Shown: positions 37,529-46,651 of the stretch, in pieces
Layout of the letters: each line of letters starts with the position of its first letter
How positions within the stretch are numbered: position 1 is the first letter of the stretch
NCBI RefSeq assembly: GCF_900167045.1
Contig: NZ_FUXJ01000009.1
Location: forward strand, 1 to 64,000
Direction: 5' to 3'
DNA from: Legionella maceachernii
Lineage (GTDB): Bacteria > Pseudomonadota > Gammaproteobacteria > Legionellales > Legionellaceae
DNA length: 64,000 nucleotides
Translations under genes and position numbers: made by a program
Notes under the pieces: model-generated
The model's database searches: none
The model's input: the letters and a program-made list of their open reading frames with translations, nothing else
What the model was told of the DNA's origin: nothing

Positions 37529-39709
37529 ATGATTAAGAAAATTCTCCTGCCAAAAGAATTAAATGACAATTCCTCTGTTGCCCTGCATGAAACAGGGAGA
37601 GAAAGAAAATTATTGTCGTTTAATTTAATTTTTATTTGTGCATTTATTTTTATTATTTTTTTCTATTTTTTTTCATATAAGCAGATTGATCGATTGATGT
37701 CAGCGAATGCATTAGTCATTCACACTTATGACGTTATTGAAGCCACCGATAATGTACTCTACTTAGTTATTGATAGTGAAACCCACCAGCGAGGGTATTT
37801 CATTACTGGGGATAGGCAGTTTTTAATAGAAAGAGATGAATCAGTCGCTGCTTTAAGGAAAAATTTAAAACGTCTTAAAAAATTAACACAGGATAATCCT
37901 TCACAAACTGAAAGAGTAGCTGAATTGGCTGATTTGATAGAAAAGCGCATTGGTTTACTTAATCAAACCAAGCAGATAAAAGAAAGAAATTTAGCAAACA
38001 CAGAAGGAGGTTTAAATGTAATCAAGCTTGGGCAATCAATGTCAAATCATATCCGCTATTTGACTGAGGAAATTAAATCCGTAGAGCTAACCTTATTAAC
38101 TGAACGAAATCGTACCGTTTTCGTAAATACCACAACAGCCAATGTTATTCTAATGGTAGGAAATTTAATTAGCTTAATCTTTCTCATTATCGCTTTTATC
38201 CTCTTTAACCGCGAATTAAAAAAACGCATTCTCTCCGAAGAAAAAGGGAGAAATACTGAATCTCGATTACGAAGCATTCTCGAGGGGGCGCATGATAGGA
38301 TTGCTGCCATTAACACCGAATACCAATATATTCTTTTTAATGAGTCCTATCAAAATGAATTCAAACGGCTTTTTGGAGTATCAATCAGCCTTGGAATGTC
38401 TGTGCAGGATGCCTTAGCGAGTATACCTGAAGCTAGAGCTAAACTATTAAATGCCTGGGAAGCTGCGTTAGAGGGTAGAGAATGCACCCAAGATATAGAA
38501 TTGACTCATGAACACAAGAAAGAGACTTATGAAATTACTTCGAGTTCCATAGCAAACGATAAAAAGCAGATTATTGGTGCAGTACAGATTATGCGCAATA
38601 TCACTAAACGCATTCAAGAGCAAGCCAAGCTTCAGGAGTATAATGAAAAACTTAACCATGGTATGAAAGAATTACAGCATAAAAATCAACAGATTACTCT
38701 ATTGGTTGAAATGAGTGATAACTTATTGGCTTGTGCTTCTCAAGAAGAATTGGGCACCGTGATTAAACGATATAGTCAAAGAATGCTAGATTTTTCGAAA
38801 GGCATTTTATACGTTATGCATCCATCAAAGAATTTTTTAGAAGCCATCGAAAGATGGGGAGAGCCAAACGAACAAGACAGGACATTTTATCCTGATCAGT
38901 GTTGGGGTATTCGACGGGGAAGACTGCATCACGTGAAAAGTGCTCATGCAGAATTGATCTGTAATCACATCAAAAAAACAGAAAACAATACGTCTTATCT
39001 TTGTGTACCCTTAATGGCACAAAACGATATTTATGGATTGTTGTTTATGGAAATGCACGTAGATCAAGAAAAGCAATTCACAGAAAGCACGAAGCTTATA
39101 GTTAATGCATTTTCTGAACTTACTGCTTTGGCTTTGGCAAATGTCAGATTGCGAGAAAATTTACGCTATCAATCCATTCGTGATCCACTGACTGCACTGT
39201 ATAACCGACGCTACTTAGAAGACTTTCTTCAAAAACAAATTCATCAATCTGAACGGGCGAAAAATAATCTTGCGGTTTTAATTTTAGATTTAGATCACTT
39301 CAAAAAAATAAATGACACGTATGGCCATGATGCAGGTGATATTTGCTTAAAAGAGATTGGACGATTGCTAGAAGGTGATATTCGAATGGGAGATATTGCC
39401 TCCCGCTATGGTGGCGAGGAGTTCGTTATAGTTCTCTATAATACTGATCTTATGGCAGCAAAAAGACGTGCTGAAAACATCAGGTGCGATGTTTCTATGT
39501 TATCCATAAAATATGGTGCCCAGCATGTGGGTCCGATAACAGTATCCATCGGCATTTCGATTTACCCACAACACGGTTTAACGATTGCCGAATTAATTGA
39601 TGCAGCGGATAAGGCTCTCTATGCGGCGAAAAATTCGGGTAGAAATAAGATCATTGCCTACGGGGAAAAGGGAAGTGCTAGCCTTTCTAATCCACATAAG
39701 GATGGCTAA
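37529..39709 (+). CDS. CHASE3-PAS-GAF-GGDEF diguanylate cyclase
   Basis: A 726-residue inner-membrane sensor that should make cyclic di-GMP. ATG 37529 (MIKKILLPKEL) is preferred to the earlier frame start. Order: membrane segment about 31-50; CHASE3-type periplasmic helical domain about 51-200 with SETHQRGYFITGDRQFLIER; second membrane segment about 202-226; PAS about 245-365; coiled coil; GAF about 390-545; GGDEF about 555-715. The active site is GGEEF at about 628-632. The product-inhibition I-site RxxD (RMGD) is five residues before it, so the enzyme looks active and feedback-regulated. The metal-binding LDLDHFKKIND is intact. It is convergent with trkH, 6 bases apart. Confidence 0.92.
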   Translation: MIKKILLPKELNDNSSVALHETGRERKLLSFNLIFICAFIFIIFFYFFSYKQIDRLMSANALVIHTYDVIEATDNVLYLVIDSETHQRGYFITGDRQFLIERDESVAALRKNLKRLKKLTQDNPSQTERVAELADLIEKRIGLLNQTKQIKERNLANTEGGLNVIKLGQSMSNHIRYLTEEIKSVELTLLTERNRTVFVNTTTANVILMVGNLISLIFLIIAFILFNRELKKRILSEEKGRNTESRLRSILEGAHDRIAAINTEYQYILFNESYQNEFKRLFGVSISLGMSVQDALASIPEARAKLLNAWEAALEGRECTQDIELTHEHKKETYEITSSSIANDKKQIIGAVQIMRNITKRIQEQAKLQEYNEKLNHGMKELQHKNQQITLLVEMSDNLLACASQEELGTVIKRYSQRMLDFSKGILYVMHPSKNFLEAIERWGEPNEQDRTFYPDQCWGIRRGRLHHVKSAHAELICNHIKKTENNTSYLCVPLMAQNDIYGLLFMEMHVDQEKQFTESTKLIVNAFSELTALALANVRLRENLRYQSIRDPLTALYNRRYLEDFLQKQIHQSERAKNNLAVLILDLDHFKKINDTYGHDAGDICLKEIGRLLEGDIRMGDIASRYGGEEFVIVLYNTDLMAAKRRAENIRCDVSMLSIKYGAQHVGPITVSIGISIYPQHGLTIAELIDAADKALYAAKNSGRNKIIAYGEKGSASLSNPHKDG

Positions 39710-39715
39710 AATTAA

Positions 39716-41170
39716 TTATTTCTGCCAAAAATACGGCGAAAAAAGAATAAGCAAGGAGAATATCTCCAGCCGCCCGGCAAGCATGGCAAATATCATTACC
39801 CATTTACTGGATGGATTAAGGTGCGCACAGGTTTCATGAATGCTTCCAATACCCGCCCCAGAGTTTGATAAAGAGGCCGTAATTGCCGAAAAAGAAGTGA
39901 GAAAATCGTTTCCCAGTGCCATAAAGAGAAGCACTAAACCAAAAAAAAGAGCAATGAACACGGATAAAAATCCCCACATCGATTGTAAGATGGGCTCTGC
40001 TAAACTGTGTTTACCGAATTTAATAGGGATAATGGCATTAGGATGGATAAGGCGGACAATTTCGCGTTTGCTTTGCTTATAAATTAATAAAGCACGAATG
40101 ACTTTGACACCCCCACTGGTTGATCCAGCACAGCCTCCTATGAGAGCTAACAAGGTAATAAGCAAGGGAATGTAAGTAGGCCAATTGCTAAATTGAGCGG
40201 AAATGAATCCTGTTGTTGTGGCCATTGAAATGACATTAAATAAGGATTTAATGAAAGCATGATGATTGGCTCTAAAAAAACCATAAAGCACAAGACTGAT
40301 GCCCACAAGAACAGTGGCGCTAATCAGGAAAAAAATATAATTGCGGAATTCTTCATCATGCCAGTAATGGCGTAAACTTTTTTTCTGAAAAGCAATAAAG
40401 TGAAGCGCAAAATTGGTTCCACCTAACAGCATGAAAAAGCAAGCAATTAACTCAATAATATCATTTTGATAGAAAGCAAAGCTGTTATCATGCATGGAGA
40501 AGCCCCCCGTGGAAACGGTAGCAAAACTCTCCCCTAAGGCGTCGAACCAATCCATTCCGGCTACCCAATAACAGCCCATGCAAATGATGGTCAAAAGCAG
40601 GTAAATATACCACATGGCTTTGGCTGTATGAGCAATGCGTGGGGTTAGTTTGGCGTCTTTCATTGGACCTGGTGTTTCAGCTCTAAAAAGTTGCATTCCC
40701 CCCACGCCAAGCATGGGCAAAATGGCTACTGCTAATACCACAATACCCATACCGCCTAAAAACTGCAGTTGTTGGCGATAAAATAAAATAGCCTGAGGTA
40801 ATCCCTGTAAGTGCTCGATGACTGTTGCTCCAGTTGTGGTTAAGCCTGACACGGTCTCAAAAAAAGCATCCGTCATGCCGTGGCTTTGCTGGTGAAGCAC
40901 GAAAATAAAAGGAAGTGAAGCAAAAAAACAGAGGACGAACCAAAATAAGACAACAATAATAAATCCTTCGCGAATTTTAAGTTCATGATGCTGAGAACGA
41001 CAACATAACCACAACAGGAATCCCGTGAGGAAGGTGCAAATGAACGCCACCACAAAGGGAAACCAGAAGTTTTCCCAAAAGATAACATTAATAATCAGAG
41101 GGGTAAGCATACTTAGGCTAAACATCATTAAAAGCAAGCCTAAAAGGCGAAGAATGGTTTTAATCTGCAT
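39716..41170 (-). CDS. trkH: Trk potassium uptake channel subunit
   Basis: The membrane pore subunit of the Trk K+ uptake system. The 484-residue product matches the usual length. Four degenerate selectivity-filter loops are seen, among them SGLTTTGATVIE (about 107-118), ATVSTGGFSMHD (about 218-229), ATTTGFISAQFS and SLSNSGAGIGSI. It is encoded 22 bases after trkA on the same strand, and the two products form the regulated transporter. Confidence 0.95.
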   Translation of the reverse strand: MQIKTILRLLGLLLMMFSLSMLTPLIINVIFWENFWFPFVVAFICTFLTGFLLWLCCRSQHHELKIREGFIIVVLFWFVLCFFASLPFIFVLHQQSHGMTDAFFETVSGLTTTGATVIEHLQGLPQAILFYRQQLQFLGGMGIVVLAVAILPMLGVGGMQLFRAETPGPMKDAKLTPRIAHTAKAMWYIYLLLTIICMGCYWVAGMDWFDALGESFATVSTGGFSMHDNSFAFYQNDIIELIACFFMLLGGTNFALHFIAFQKKSLRHYWHDEEFRNYIFFLISATVLVGISLVLYGFFRANHHAFIKSLFNVISMATTTGFISAQFSNWPTYIPLLITLLALIGGCAGSTSGGVKVIRALLIYKQSKREIVRLIHPNAIIPIKFGKHSLAEPILQSMWGFLSVFIALFFGLVLLFMALGNDFLTSFSAITASLSNSGAGIGSIHETCAHLNPSSKWVMIFAMLAGRLEIFSLLILFSPYFWQK

Positions 41171-41192
41171 TCATTAATTTCCCTGAGAACCT

Positions 41193-42569
41193 CTAGGACA
41201 TAAAAGTCAAATTCACTTGAAACAGCGATTCTACTTGGCGAACGTAACGTTTTTTTAACAGCAAGAGAATAACGTGGTCGCCTGAAGCAAGAACTAACTC
41301 AGGATTTGGCATGAGAACCTTCTCGGCTCGAGTGAGTGCTGCTATAGAACAACTGGGAGGTAGCTCAATTTCTGATAGTTTGCGACCAACCACTTGTGAA
41401 GTCAACTCATCACCGTGAGTAATGAGCTCAATGGCTTCTGCTTCATTATCTTGCAATCGATAAACCTTCACCATATTGCCACGGCGTAACTTGGCAAGGA
41501 TACTGCCAATCGTAATTAATTGGGGTGAAATGGCATGGTCGATGGGACTGTCTTCAATCAACTCCACGTAAGCATTTCGATTAACCAAGGCAATGGCATA
41601 ACGGGCTCCTAATCGCTTTGCTTGCAAGCTAGACATGATATTGGCCTCATCGTCATTAGTGACCGCACAAAAGACGTCAGTGAATTCAATGTTTTCATTG
41701 ATGAGAAGATCGCGATCAGCAATATCCCCTTGTAAAACGGTGCCTTTATGCAGATGGGAAGCAAGAAAGCTAGCTCGCATTAAATTGCGATCAATCACTT
41801 TAATGCGATAGTGGTTTTCTAATGCTTGGGCCAGCCCAGCGCCTATATGGCCGCCTCCTGCAATCATAATGCGATGATTGGGATGCGTGTAGCGACCTAA
41901 GGCAATAAGCACTTGTTGCGTTGCAGCAGGAGAGGCGGCAAACAATACAGTATCACCCATGACAATCTCACAATCCTCACGAGGTTCTAAGGCAACTTTA
42001 TCACGGAAAATAGCAACCACTCGGGCTTCAATAGAAGATAAGTGTTGATAAAGCTGCCCAATGGTCTTTCCTACTATGATCCCTTCTTGCGAAAGTTTAA
42101 TGGTCATTAATAAAATTTGCCCGTCAGCAAATTCAAGGATTTGAGTGGCACCTGGATAATGAATCAAATTTTCAATGTGCTCAGTGACCAGTTTTTCGGG
42201 GCTGATACACACATCCACTGGAACATGATCATTGCGAAATAGTTGCGGGTAATCGTAATAATGTTCGGAGCGAATACGGGCTATTTTTGTCGGTGTGCGA
42301 AACAAGCTATAAGCAATCTGGCAACCCATCATATTAATTTCGTCGCTGTTGGTGACTGCAATTAACATATCGGCTTGTTCTATACCTGCTTCAATTAAAA
42401 CATTAGGATGCGAACCAGAGCCCTGAACAGTTTGAATATCAAGCCGATGCTGTAATTCACGTAGACGCTCTTCGCTTAAATCCACTAAAGTAACATCGTT
42501 ATCTTCTCGCGCAAGATTGCGAGCAAGCGTAGCCCCCACTTGCCCTGCGCCTAAAATAACTATTCGCAT
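41193..42569 (-). CDS. trkA: Trk system regulatory subunit
   Basis: The cytoplasmic NAD(H)/nucleotide-binding regulator of TrkH. The 458-residue product has two RCK units: an N-terminal Rossmann fold with MRIVILGAGQVGATLA and acidic VDLSEERL, and a second with MIAGGGHIGAGLA and VIDRNL at about residues 234-256. Each is followed by a TrkA-C domain. It overlaps the end of dapF by 10 bases. trkH follows directly. Confidence 0.95.
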   Translation of the reverse strand: MRIVILGAGQVGATLARNLAREDNDVTLVDLSEERLRELQHRLDIQTVQGSGSHPNVLIEAGIEQADMLIAVTNSDEINMMGCQIAYSLFRTPTKIARIRSEHYYDYPQLFRNDHVPVDVCISPEKLVTEHIENLIHYPGATQILEFADGQILLMTIKLSQEGIIVGKTIGQLYQHLSSIEARVVAIFRDKVALEPREDCEIVMGDTVLFAASPAATQQVLIALGRYTHPNHRIMIAGGGHIGAGLAQALENHYRIKVIDRNLMRASFLASHLHKGTVLQGDIADRDLLINENIEFTDVFCAVTNDDEANIMSSLQAKRLGARYAIALVNRNAYVELIEDSPIDHAISPQLITIGSILAKLRRGNMVKVYRLQDNEAEAIELITHGDELTSQVVGRKLSEIELPPSCSIAALTRAEKVLMPNPELVLASGDHVILLLLKKRYVRQVESLFQVNLTFMS

Positions 42570-43399
42570 GGCATTAAGACTCCTTCATAAACGAAGGCAG
42601 CAGGTCCAGTCAACGAGAGAGGACCCTTAGTGTCTGGCCAATCTACCCTTAATTCTCCGCCTGGTAGCTCAATATGGATTTGTTCAGCTAAATGATGATA
42701 AAGGCGTCCAACTGCCGCTGCCGCTAAAGCGCCGCTGCCACACGCCTTTGTTTCGCCACAACCGCGTTCGTAAACGCGTAGGCGAATACGGTGAGTATCG
42801 ATAATCTGCATGAATCCTGCATTGGTTTGCTCAGGAAAAAGAGGATGTTCGCTGATTTCTTTACCTAAAGTTGCTACAGGGGCTTCGCTCACATCATCGA
42901 CGATACTCACTGCGTGGGGGTTGCCGACATTAATGGCATGAACTTTACAACCGGAACCGTCTTCTAAAGGAAGTTGATAAAGAACGGCCTGATGATTCAC
43001 TAATAAGGGAATGTCTTCCGGTCTATGCTTAGGCTGTCCAAAATCGACGGTGACCGTATCATTTTCATTAAGTATAAGACGCATTGTGGTGGTACAAGTT
43101 GCCACTGAAATGGTTTTTTTAGTGGTTAAGCCATAATGGTAAACAAACCGAGCAAGGCAGCGAGCACCATTACCGCATTGTCCGACTTCTTGGCCATCCG
43201 CATTAAAAATGCGATAAAAGAAATCGATTTCAGGATCTTTGCTTGCTTCTACGAATAAACACTGATCAAATCCCACACCGGTATCGCGGCGAGCAAGCGC
43301 TTTGATTTGGCTAGGGTTTAAGTGGATTTGCTGGCGAATTGCATCGATTACCATGAAATCGTTCCCTATCCCATGCATCTTTGTAAATCGAATTGTCAT
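42560..43399 (-). CDS. dapF: Diaminopimelate epimerase
   Basis: This enzyme converts LL- to meso-diaminopimelate, the precursor of lysine and of the peptidoglycan cross-link. The 279-residue product has both catalytic cysteines: C75 in GQCGNGARCLARF and C220 in KACGSGALAAA. The start MTIRFTKMHGIGNDFMVIDA is canonical. lptM ends one base before its ATG and trkA starts inside its 3' end, so lptM-dapF-trkA-trkH form one operon. Confidence 0.96.
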   Translation of the reverse strand: MTIRFTKMHGIGNDFMVIDAIRQQIHLNPSQIKALARRDTGVGFDQCLFVEASKDPEIDFFYRIFNADGQEVGQCGNGARCLARFVYHYGLTTKKTISVATCTTTMRLILNENDTVTVDFGQPKHRPEDIPLLVNHQAVLYQLPLEDGSGCKVHAINVGNPHAVSIVDDVSEAPVATLGKEISEHPLFPEQTNAGFMQIIDTHRIRLRVYERGCGETKACGSGALAAAAVGRLYHHLAEQIHIELPGGELRVDWPDTKGPLSLTGPAAFVYEGVLMPCE

Positions 43400-43540
43400 T
43401 TAGTATCTCATCGCTTTTGGCAGTTTGCTCTGATGTGCTTTCTTGTTTTCAGGTAGATAGAGCGGTCCTTTTTGTCCGCAAGCGGATAAAATTCCTACTG
43501 ATATACAAATAATAAGTATAAAAGCAAATAGGCGCATCAT
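43400..43540 (-). CDS. lptM: LptM (YifL-type) small lipoprotein
   Basis: A 46-residue lipoprotein: MMRLFAFILIICISVGILSA followed by the lipobox Cys C21 and then GQKGPLYLPENKK. The CGQKGPLYLP phrase is the signature of the YifL/LptM family, whose E. coli member lies next to dapF and helps the LPS translocon LptD form its disulfides. The stop codon ends exactly where dapF begins. AGGT precedes the start; the first or second ATG could be used. Confidence 0.88.
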   Translation of the reverse strand: MMRLFAFILIICISVGILSACGQKGPLYLPENKKAHQSKLPKAMRY

Positions 43541-43609
43541 AAATTACCTGGTCATGTAAAGCGTAAGGGATTAAGCTTAGCACATGTAAGGTGGTTAGGA
43601 TAATTTCCA

Positions 43610-43660
43610 ATATACTCGTGATCCTTCAAAATGCTATGTTTTGAAGGATCACGAGTATAT
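43610..43660. repeat. Perfect 22-bp hairpin element
   Basis: Arms 43610-43631 and 43639-43660 are exact reverse complements over 22 bases, with the 7-base loop TGCTATG. The top of the stem plus loop contains CTTCAAAATGCTA (43624-43636), the 13-base core also found in the inverted repeat at 15845-15969. It lies between divergent lptM and an esterase gene. It is not a tRNA and has no terminator T-run; more likely a repeated palindromic element. Confidence 0.8.
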
Positions 43661-43803
43661 ACCTCGTCTTATGCTATTAAAATAAGTTAATTGGTGTATT
43701 GTCATTCTCGCCCTCGACAATGACAAAATTCTTAACTTAATGCAGTGAGCCTTGCCATAATCCCACGCTTTAGTGATAATTTGAGTTTTTTTGGAGACAT
43801 GGG

Positions 43804-44457
43804 TTGAACGTTTATATTAAGAAACCACAGCAGCAAGCCCATTCTTGCGTAATTTGGATGCATGGATTAGGTGCTGACGCTTCTGATATGGCAAGTCTTG
43901 CAGAGCAATTGTTACTTGAAGATTTAAGTCTGCGTCATGTCTTTCTTGATGCCCCGGTACGTCCGGTCACTCTCAATAATGGCATGGCCATGCGTGCTTG
44001 GTATGATATTGTTGGGATGAAATTAACGGATAGAGAAGACAAAGAGGGAGTTCTTCAGTCTGCGCTGTTTATTCGTGAAGTGATTGACAGCCAAATTAAA
44101 GATGGGTTTACCACGGAACAAATTTTCTTGGCTGGATTTTCTCAAGGTGGAGCGATGGCTTTGTATACCGCCTTACACATGCCTACCGCACTTGCTGGGG
44201 TGATTGCCTTGTCGGCCTATTTGCCGTTAGCAGACCAGTGCAAAGCTTCCCTGCCTAAAACCACACCGGTATTTATGGCTGGAGGACAGTATGATCCCAT
44301 TGTCTTGCCGATTTGGACAAAGCAAACTGCTGAATGGTTAACCTCTGCTGGTTACCCGGTGAGTATGCATAACTATCTTATGGAACATTCGGTTTGTGCT
44401 GAGGAAGTTAACGATCTTTCTCGTTGGCTAATTACTCAGGTAAAAGGAGAACATTGA
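43804..44457 (+). CDS. Carboxylesterase / phospholipase of the alpha/beta hydrolase fold
   Basis: A 217-residue cytoplasmic serine hydrolase of the carboxylesterase/lysophospholipase (YpfH/EstB) family. Catalytic triad: S113 in GFSQGG, D164 in GQYDPIV and H195 in MEHSVC; the oxyanion loop is WMHGLGADASDM. The start is TTG: the frame has no ATG nearby, the preceding ATG at 43799 is followed at once by a stop in its own frame, and GGAG is 7 bases before the TTG. Its TGA overlaps the ratA ATG by one base. Confidence 0.88.
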   Translation: MNVYIKKPQQQAHSCVIWMHGLGADASDMASLAEQLLLEDLSLRHVFLDAPVRPVTLNNGMAMRAWYDIVGMKLTDREDKEGVLQSALFIREVIDSQIKDGFTTEQIFLAGFSQGGAMALYTALHMPTALAGVIALSAYLPLADQCKASLPKTTPVFMAGGQYDPIVLPIWTKQTAEWLTSAGYPVSMHNYLMEHSVCAEEVNDLSRWLITQVKGEH

Positions 44458-44891
44458 TGACTGTGGTTCAAAAATCAAGAATAGTTCCTTTTACTTGTGA
44501 ACAGATGTTTGTTTTAGTTAATGATGTTGAGCATTATGCCGAATTTTTACCTTATTGTTCTCAAAGCTTGGTGCATCATCGTGACGAAGATGAAGTGCAA
44601 GCGACATTAGTTATTGCCGCTGCCGGAATGAGTCGATCATTTACCACTCGCAATCGTCTTCAAACCAATAAAATGATAGAAATCCGCTTAGTGGACGGTC
44701 CGTTTAGTCATTTGGAAGGTTTTTGGCGCTTTGATGAAGAACCGAATGGGTGTAAAGTTTCTTTCGATTTGGAGTTCGAATTTGCAGGCCGCATGTTTTC
44801 CATGCTTTTAGGACCTATTTTCGAACAGGTCACTGATAAAATGGTTGACGCGTTTTGTGACCGTGCTGAGGCCATATATGGTAAAGGTTGA
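44457..44891 (+). CDS. ratA: RatA-type START-domain protein
   Basis: A 144-residue SRPBCC/START-like protein of the RatA (YfjG) family, homologous to the mitochondrial ubiquinone-binding COQ10. In E. coli RatA has also been reported to block 70S ribosome assembly. ATG 44457 is chosen over the frame start at 44424 because of the TGATG coupling and the family start MTVVQKSRIVPFTCEQMFVL. The conserved VNDVEHYAEFLPYC is present. rnfH follows with overlap, the typical pairing. Confidence 0.92.
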   Translation: MTVVQKSRIVPFTCEQMFVLVNDVEHYAEFLPYCSQSLVHHRDEDEVQATLVIAAAGMSRSFTTRNRLQTNKMIEIRLVDGPFSHLEGFWRFDEEPNGCKVSFDLEFEFAGRMFSMLLGPIFEQVTDKMVDAFCDRAEAIYGKG

Positions 44892-45153
44892 GCTGGTTTA
44901 CATTGCCGCCGATCAATCATTAGTGCAGATACCTCTGGTTGTAGACAATGGTGCGACAGTTGCGGATGCATTGACGCAATCAGGGATCCTTAGCACCCAC
45001 CCAGAAGTAAAAGAGTTGCCTCTCGGTATTTTCTCAAAGCAAGTGTCTTTAGACACTGTATTAAAATCAGGCGATCGTATTGAAATATACCGGCAACTTA
45101 CTCTTGATCCCAAAGAGAGAAGACGCCAGCGAGCAAAAAACAGTGCGCGTTGA
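44878..45153 (+). CDS. rnfH: RnfH family ubiquitin-like-fold protein
   Basis: A 91-residue protein of the RnfH (RatB) family with a beta-grasp fold and unknown biochemical role. ATG 44878 (MVKVELVYIAADQSLVQIPL) matches the family start and overlaps ratA by 14 bases. The characteristic GDRIEIYRQLTLDPKERRRQ is at the C terminus. smpB, a frequent neighbour of ratA, is not adjacent here. Confidence 0.92.
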   Translation: MVKVELVYIAADQSLVQIPLVVDNGATVADALTQSGILSTHPEVKELPLGIFSKQVSLDTVLKSGDRIEIYRQLTLDPKERRRQRAKNSAR

Positions 45154-45229
45154 ACATTTCGAGTATCGAGGGAATAGCCAACGTGTTCTTAGCGTTAACC
45201 GCAAATTTCACCAAAGCAAAGGTTGCTAA

Positions 45230-46651
45230 ATGATCAATTATACAGCTACTTACACGGATAAGTATCAACTCACTATGGCTCAGGTTTATTTTTTAAAAGG
45301 TCAAAAAAATCATGTCGCCGTTTTTGATTATTTCTTTCGTAAACTTCCTTTTGGCGGAGGCTATGCCATTTTTGCCGGACTAGAGGATTTATTAGAAATA
45401 CTGGAAAATTTTTCTTTTAGTCCCTCAGATATTGCCTATTTACATACTCAAGGGTTTCACCCTGATTTTCTTGAATATCTTAAAACGTTTCAATTCAAAG
45501 GAACGGTGTATGCGTCACAGGAAGGTGAGCTTGTGTTTCCCACTTGTCCGGTAGTAACTGTAGAAGCTGATATTATTGAAGCACAACTCATAGAAACTCT
45601 ATTGTTAAATCTGTTAAATTTTCAAACGCTTATAGCCACTAAAGCCAGTCGCATGCGATATATAGCTGGGCCACGAGAATTGATTGATTTTGGCTTACGT
45701 AGAGCGCAAGGACCTGGGGGGTACTATGCAAGTCGGGCTGCCATTATTGGTGGCTTTAACAGTACAAGTAATGTGTGCAGTGGGCGTGATTATTACATTC
45801 CCATTTCAGGAACAATGGCTCATTCTTTTGTGCAAAGTTACGATGATGAACTCGCTGCGTTTCGGGATTTTGCAGAAGGTTGGCCTGATCATTGTGTCTT
45901 ACTTGTGGATACTTACAATACCCTGGAATCTGGTGTACCCAATGCCATTATCATTGCAAAAGAGATGGAAAAACGGGGGAAAAAACTGAAAGGCATTCGA
46001 CTAGATAGCGGCGATTTAGCCTATTTAGCAAAAAGAGCCCGAGCTATGTTGGATGAGGCAGGATTAGCCTATGTTAAAATCACTGCTTCTAATCAATTGA
46101 ACGAAGAGGTCATTAGAAGTCTTCTTGAACAGGAGGCGCCCATTGATTCATTTGGTGTGGGTACCAACTTGGTTATTGGAGTGCCTGATGCGGCGCTAGA
46201 CGGTGTGTATAAGTTGGCTTTTGCGAATAATAAGCCCCGCATTAAACTGTCAGAAACGTTATCGAAAGTAACCTTGCCTTATAAAAAACAAACCTATCGT
46301 GTTTTGCAGACCGATGGAACATTTTTAGGCGCTGATGTGATAGCGCTTTCTGATGAAGAGGATTTGGAGATAATGTACCATCCTTTTGAAGAGACGAAGT
46401 CTCTTTCTCTAAAAAATTATAAAAAAGAACCGCTATTGCGTAAGGTGATGGAAAAAGGTAAACGATTATTCGCCGTTAAATCGCTTAACGAAATCGCCGC
46501 TTTTAACCAACAGCGGTTAGCTTGTTTATCCGATGAATATAAACGTTTGATTAACCCTCACGAGTATAAAGTGGGCTTAAGTGAGCAGCTGAAACGGCAA
46601 CGCGAACAGTTAATCCAAAAAATGAAAGGATACAGGCAATGCGGGTCTTAA
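45230..46651 (+). CDS. pncB: Nicotinate phosphoribosyltransferase
   Basis: This enzyme makes nicotinate mononucleotide from nicotinate and PRPP in NAD salvage. The 473-residue product starts MINYTATYTDKYQLTMAQVY, with the family phrase FDYFFRKLPFGGGYAIFAGL next. The phosphorylatable His/active-site region GTMAHSFVQSYDDELAAF is at about 196-213 and the substrate-site KGIRLDSGDLAYL at about 254-266. It overlaps the start of pncA by 13 bases, so salvage from nicotinamide runs through a coupled pair. Confidence 0.95.
   Translation: MINYTATYTDKYQLTMAQVYFLKGQKNHVAVFDYFFRKLPFGGGYAIFAGLEDLLEILENFSFSPSDIAYLHTQGFHPDFLEYLKTFQFKGTVYASQEGELVFPTCPVVTVEADIIEAQLIETLLLNLLNFQTLIATKASRMRYIAGPRELIDFGLRRAQGPGGYYASRAAIIGGFNSTSNVCSGRDYYIPISGTMAHSFVQSYDDELAAFRDFAEGWPDHCVLLVDTYNTLESGVPNAIIIAKEMEKRGKKLKGIRLDSGDLAYLAKRARAMLDEAGLAYVKITASNQLNEEVIRSLLEQEAPIDSFGVGTNLVIGVPDAALDGVYKLAFANNKPRIKLSETLSKVTLPYKKQTYRVLQTDGTFLGADVIALSDEEDLEIMYHPFEETKSLSLKNYKKEPLLRKVMEKGKRLFAVKSLNEIAAFNQQRLACLSDEYKRLINPHEYKVGLSEQLKRQREQLIQKMKGYRQCGS

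Noticed and set aside
37422-37569. Longer N terminus for the small membrane protein next to dsbD
   Set aside because: It would overlap the start region of the divergent GGDEF gene, and the extra residues do not look like a protein N terminus; the internal ATG begins at a membrane segment.
40873-41088. 71-codon minus-strand frame inside trkH
   Set aside because: It is a different frame of the same strand as trkH, which has intact selectivity-filter loops over the same bases.
43610-43660. Perfect hairpin as a tRNA or intrinsic terminator
   Set aside because: There is no cloverleaf or anticodon arm, the stem is 22 bp with a 7-base loop, and no T-run follows on either strand.
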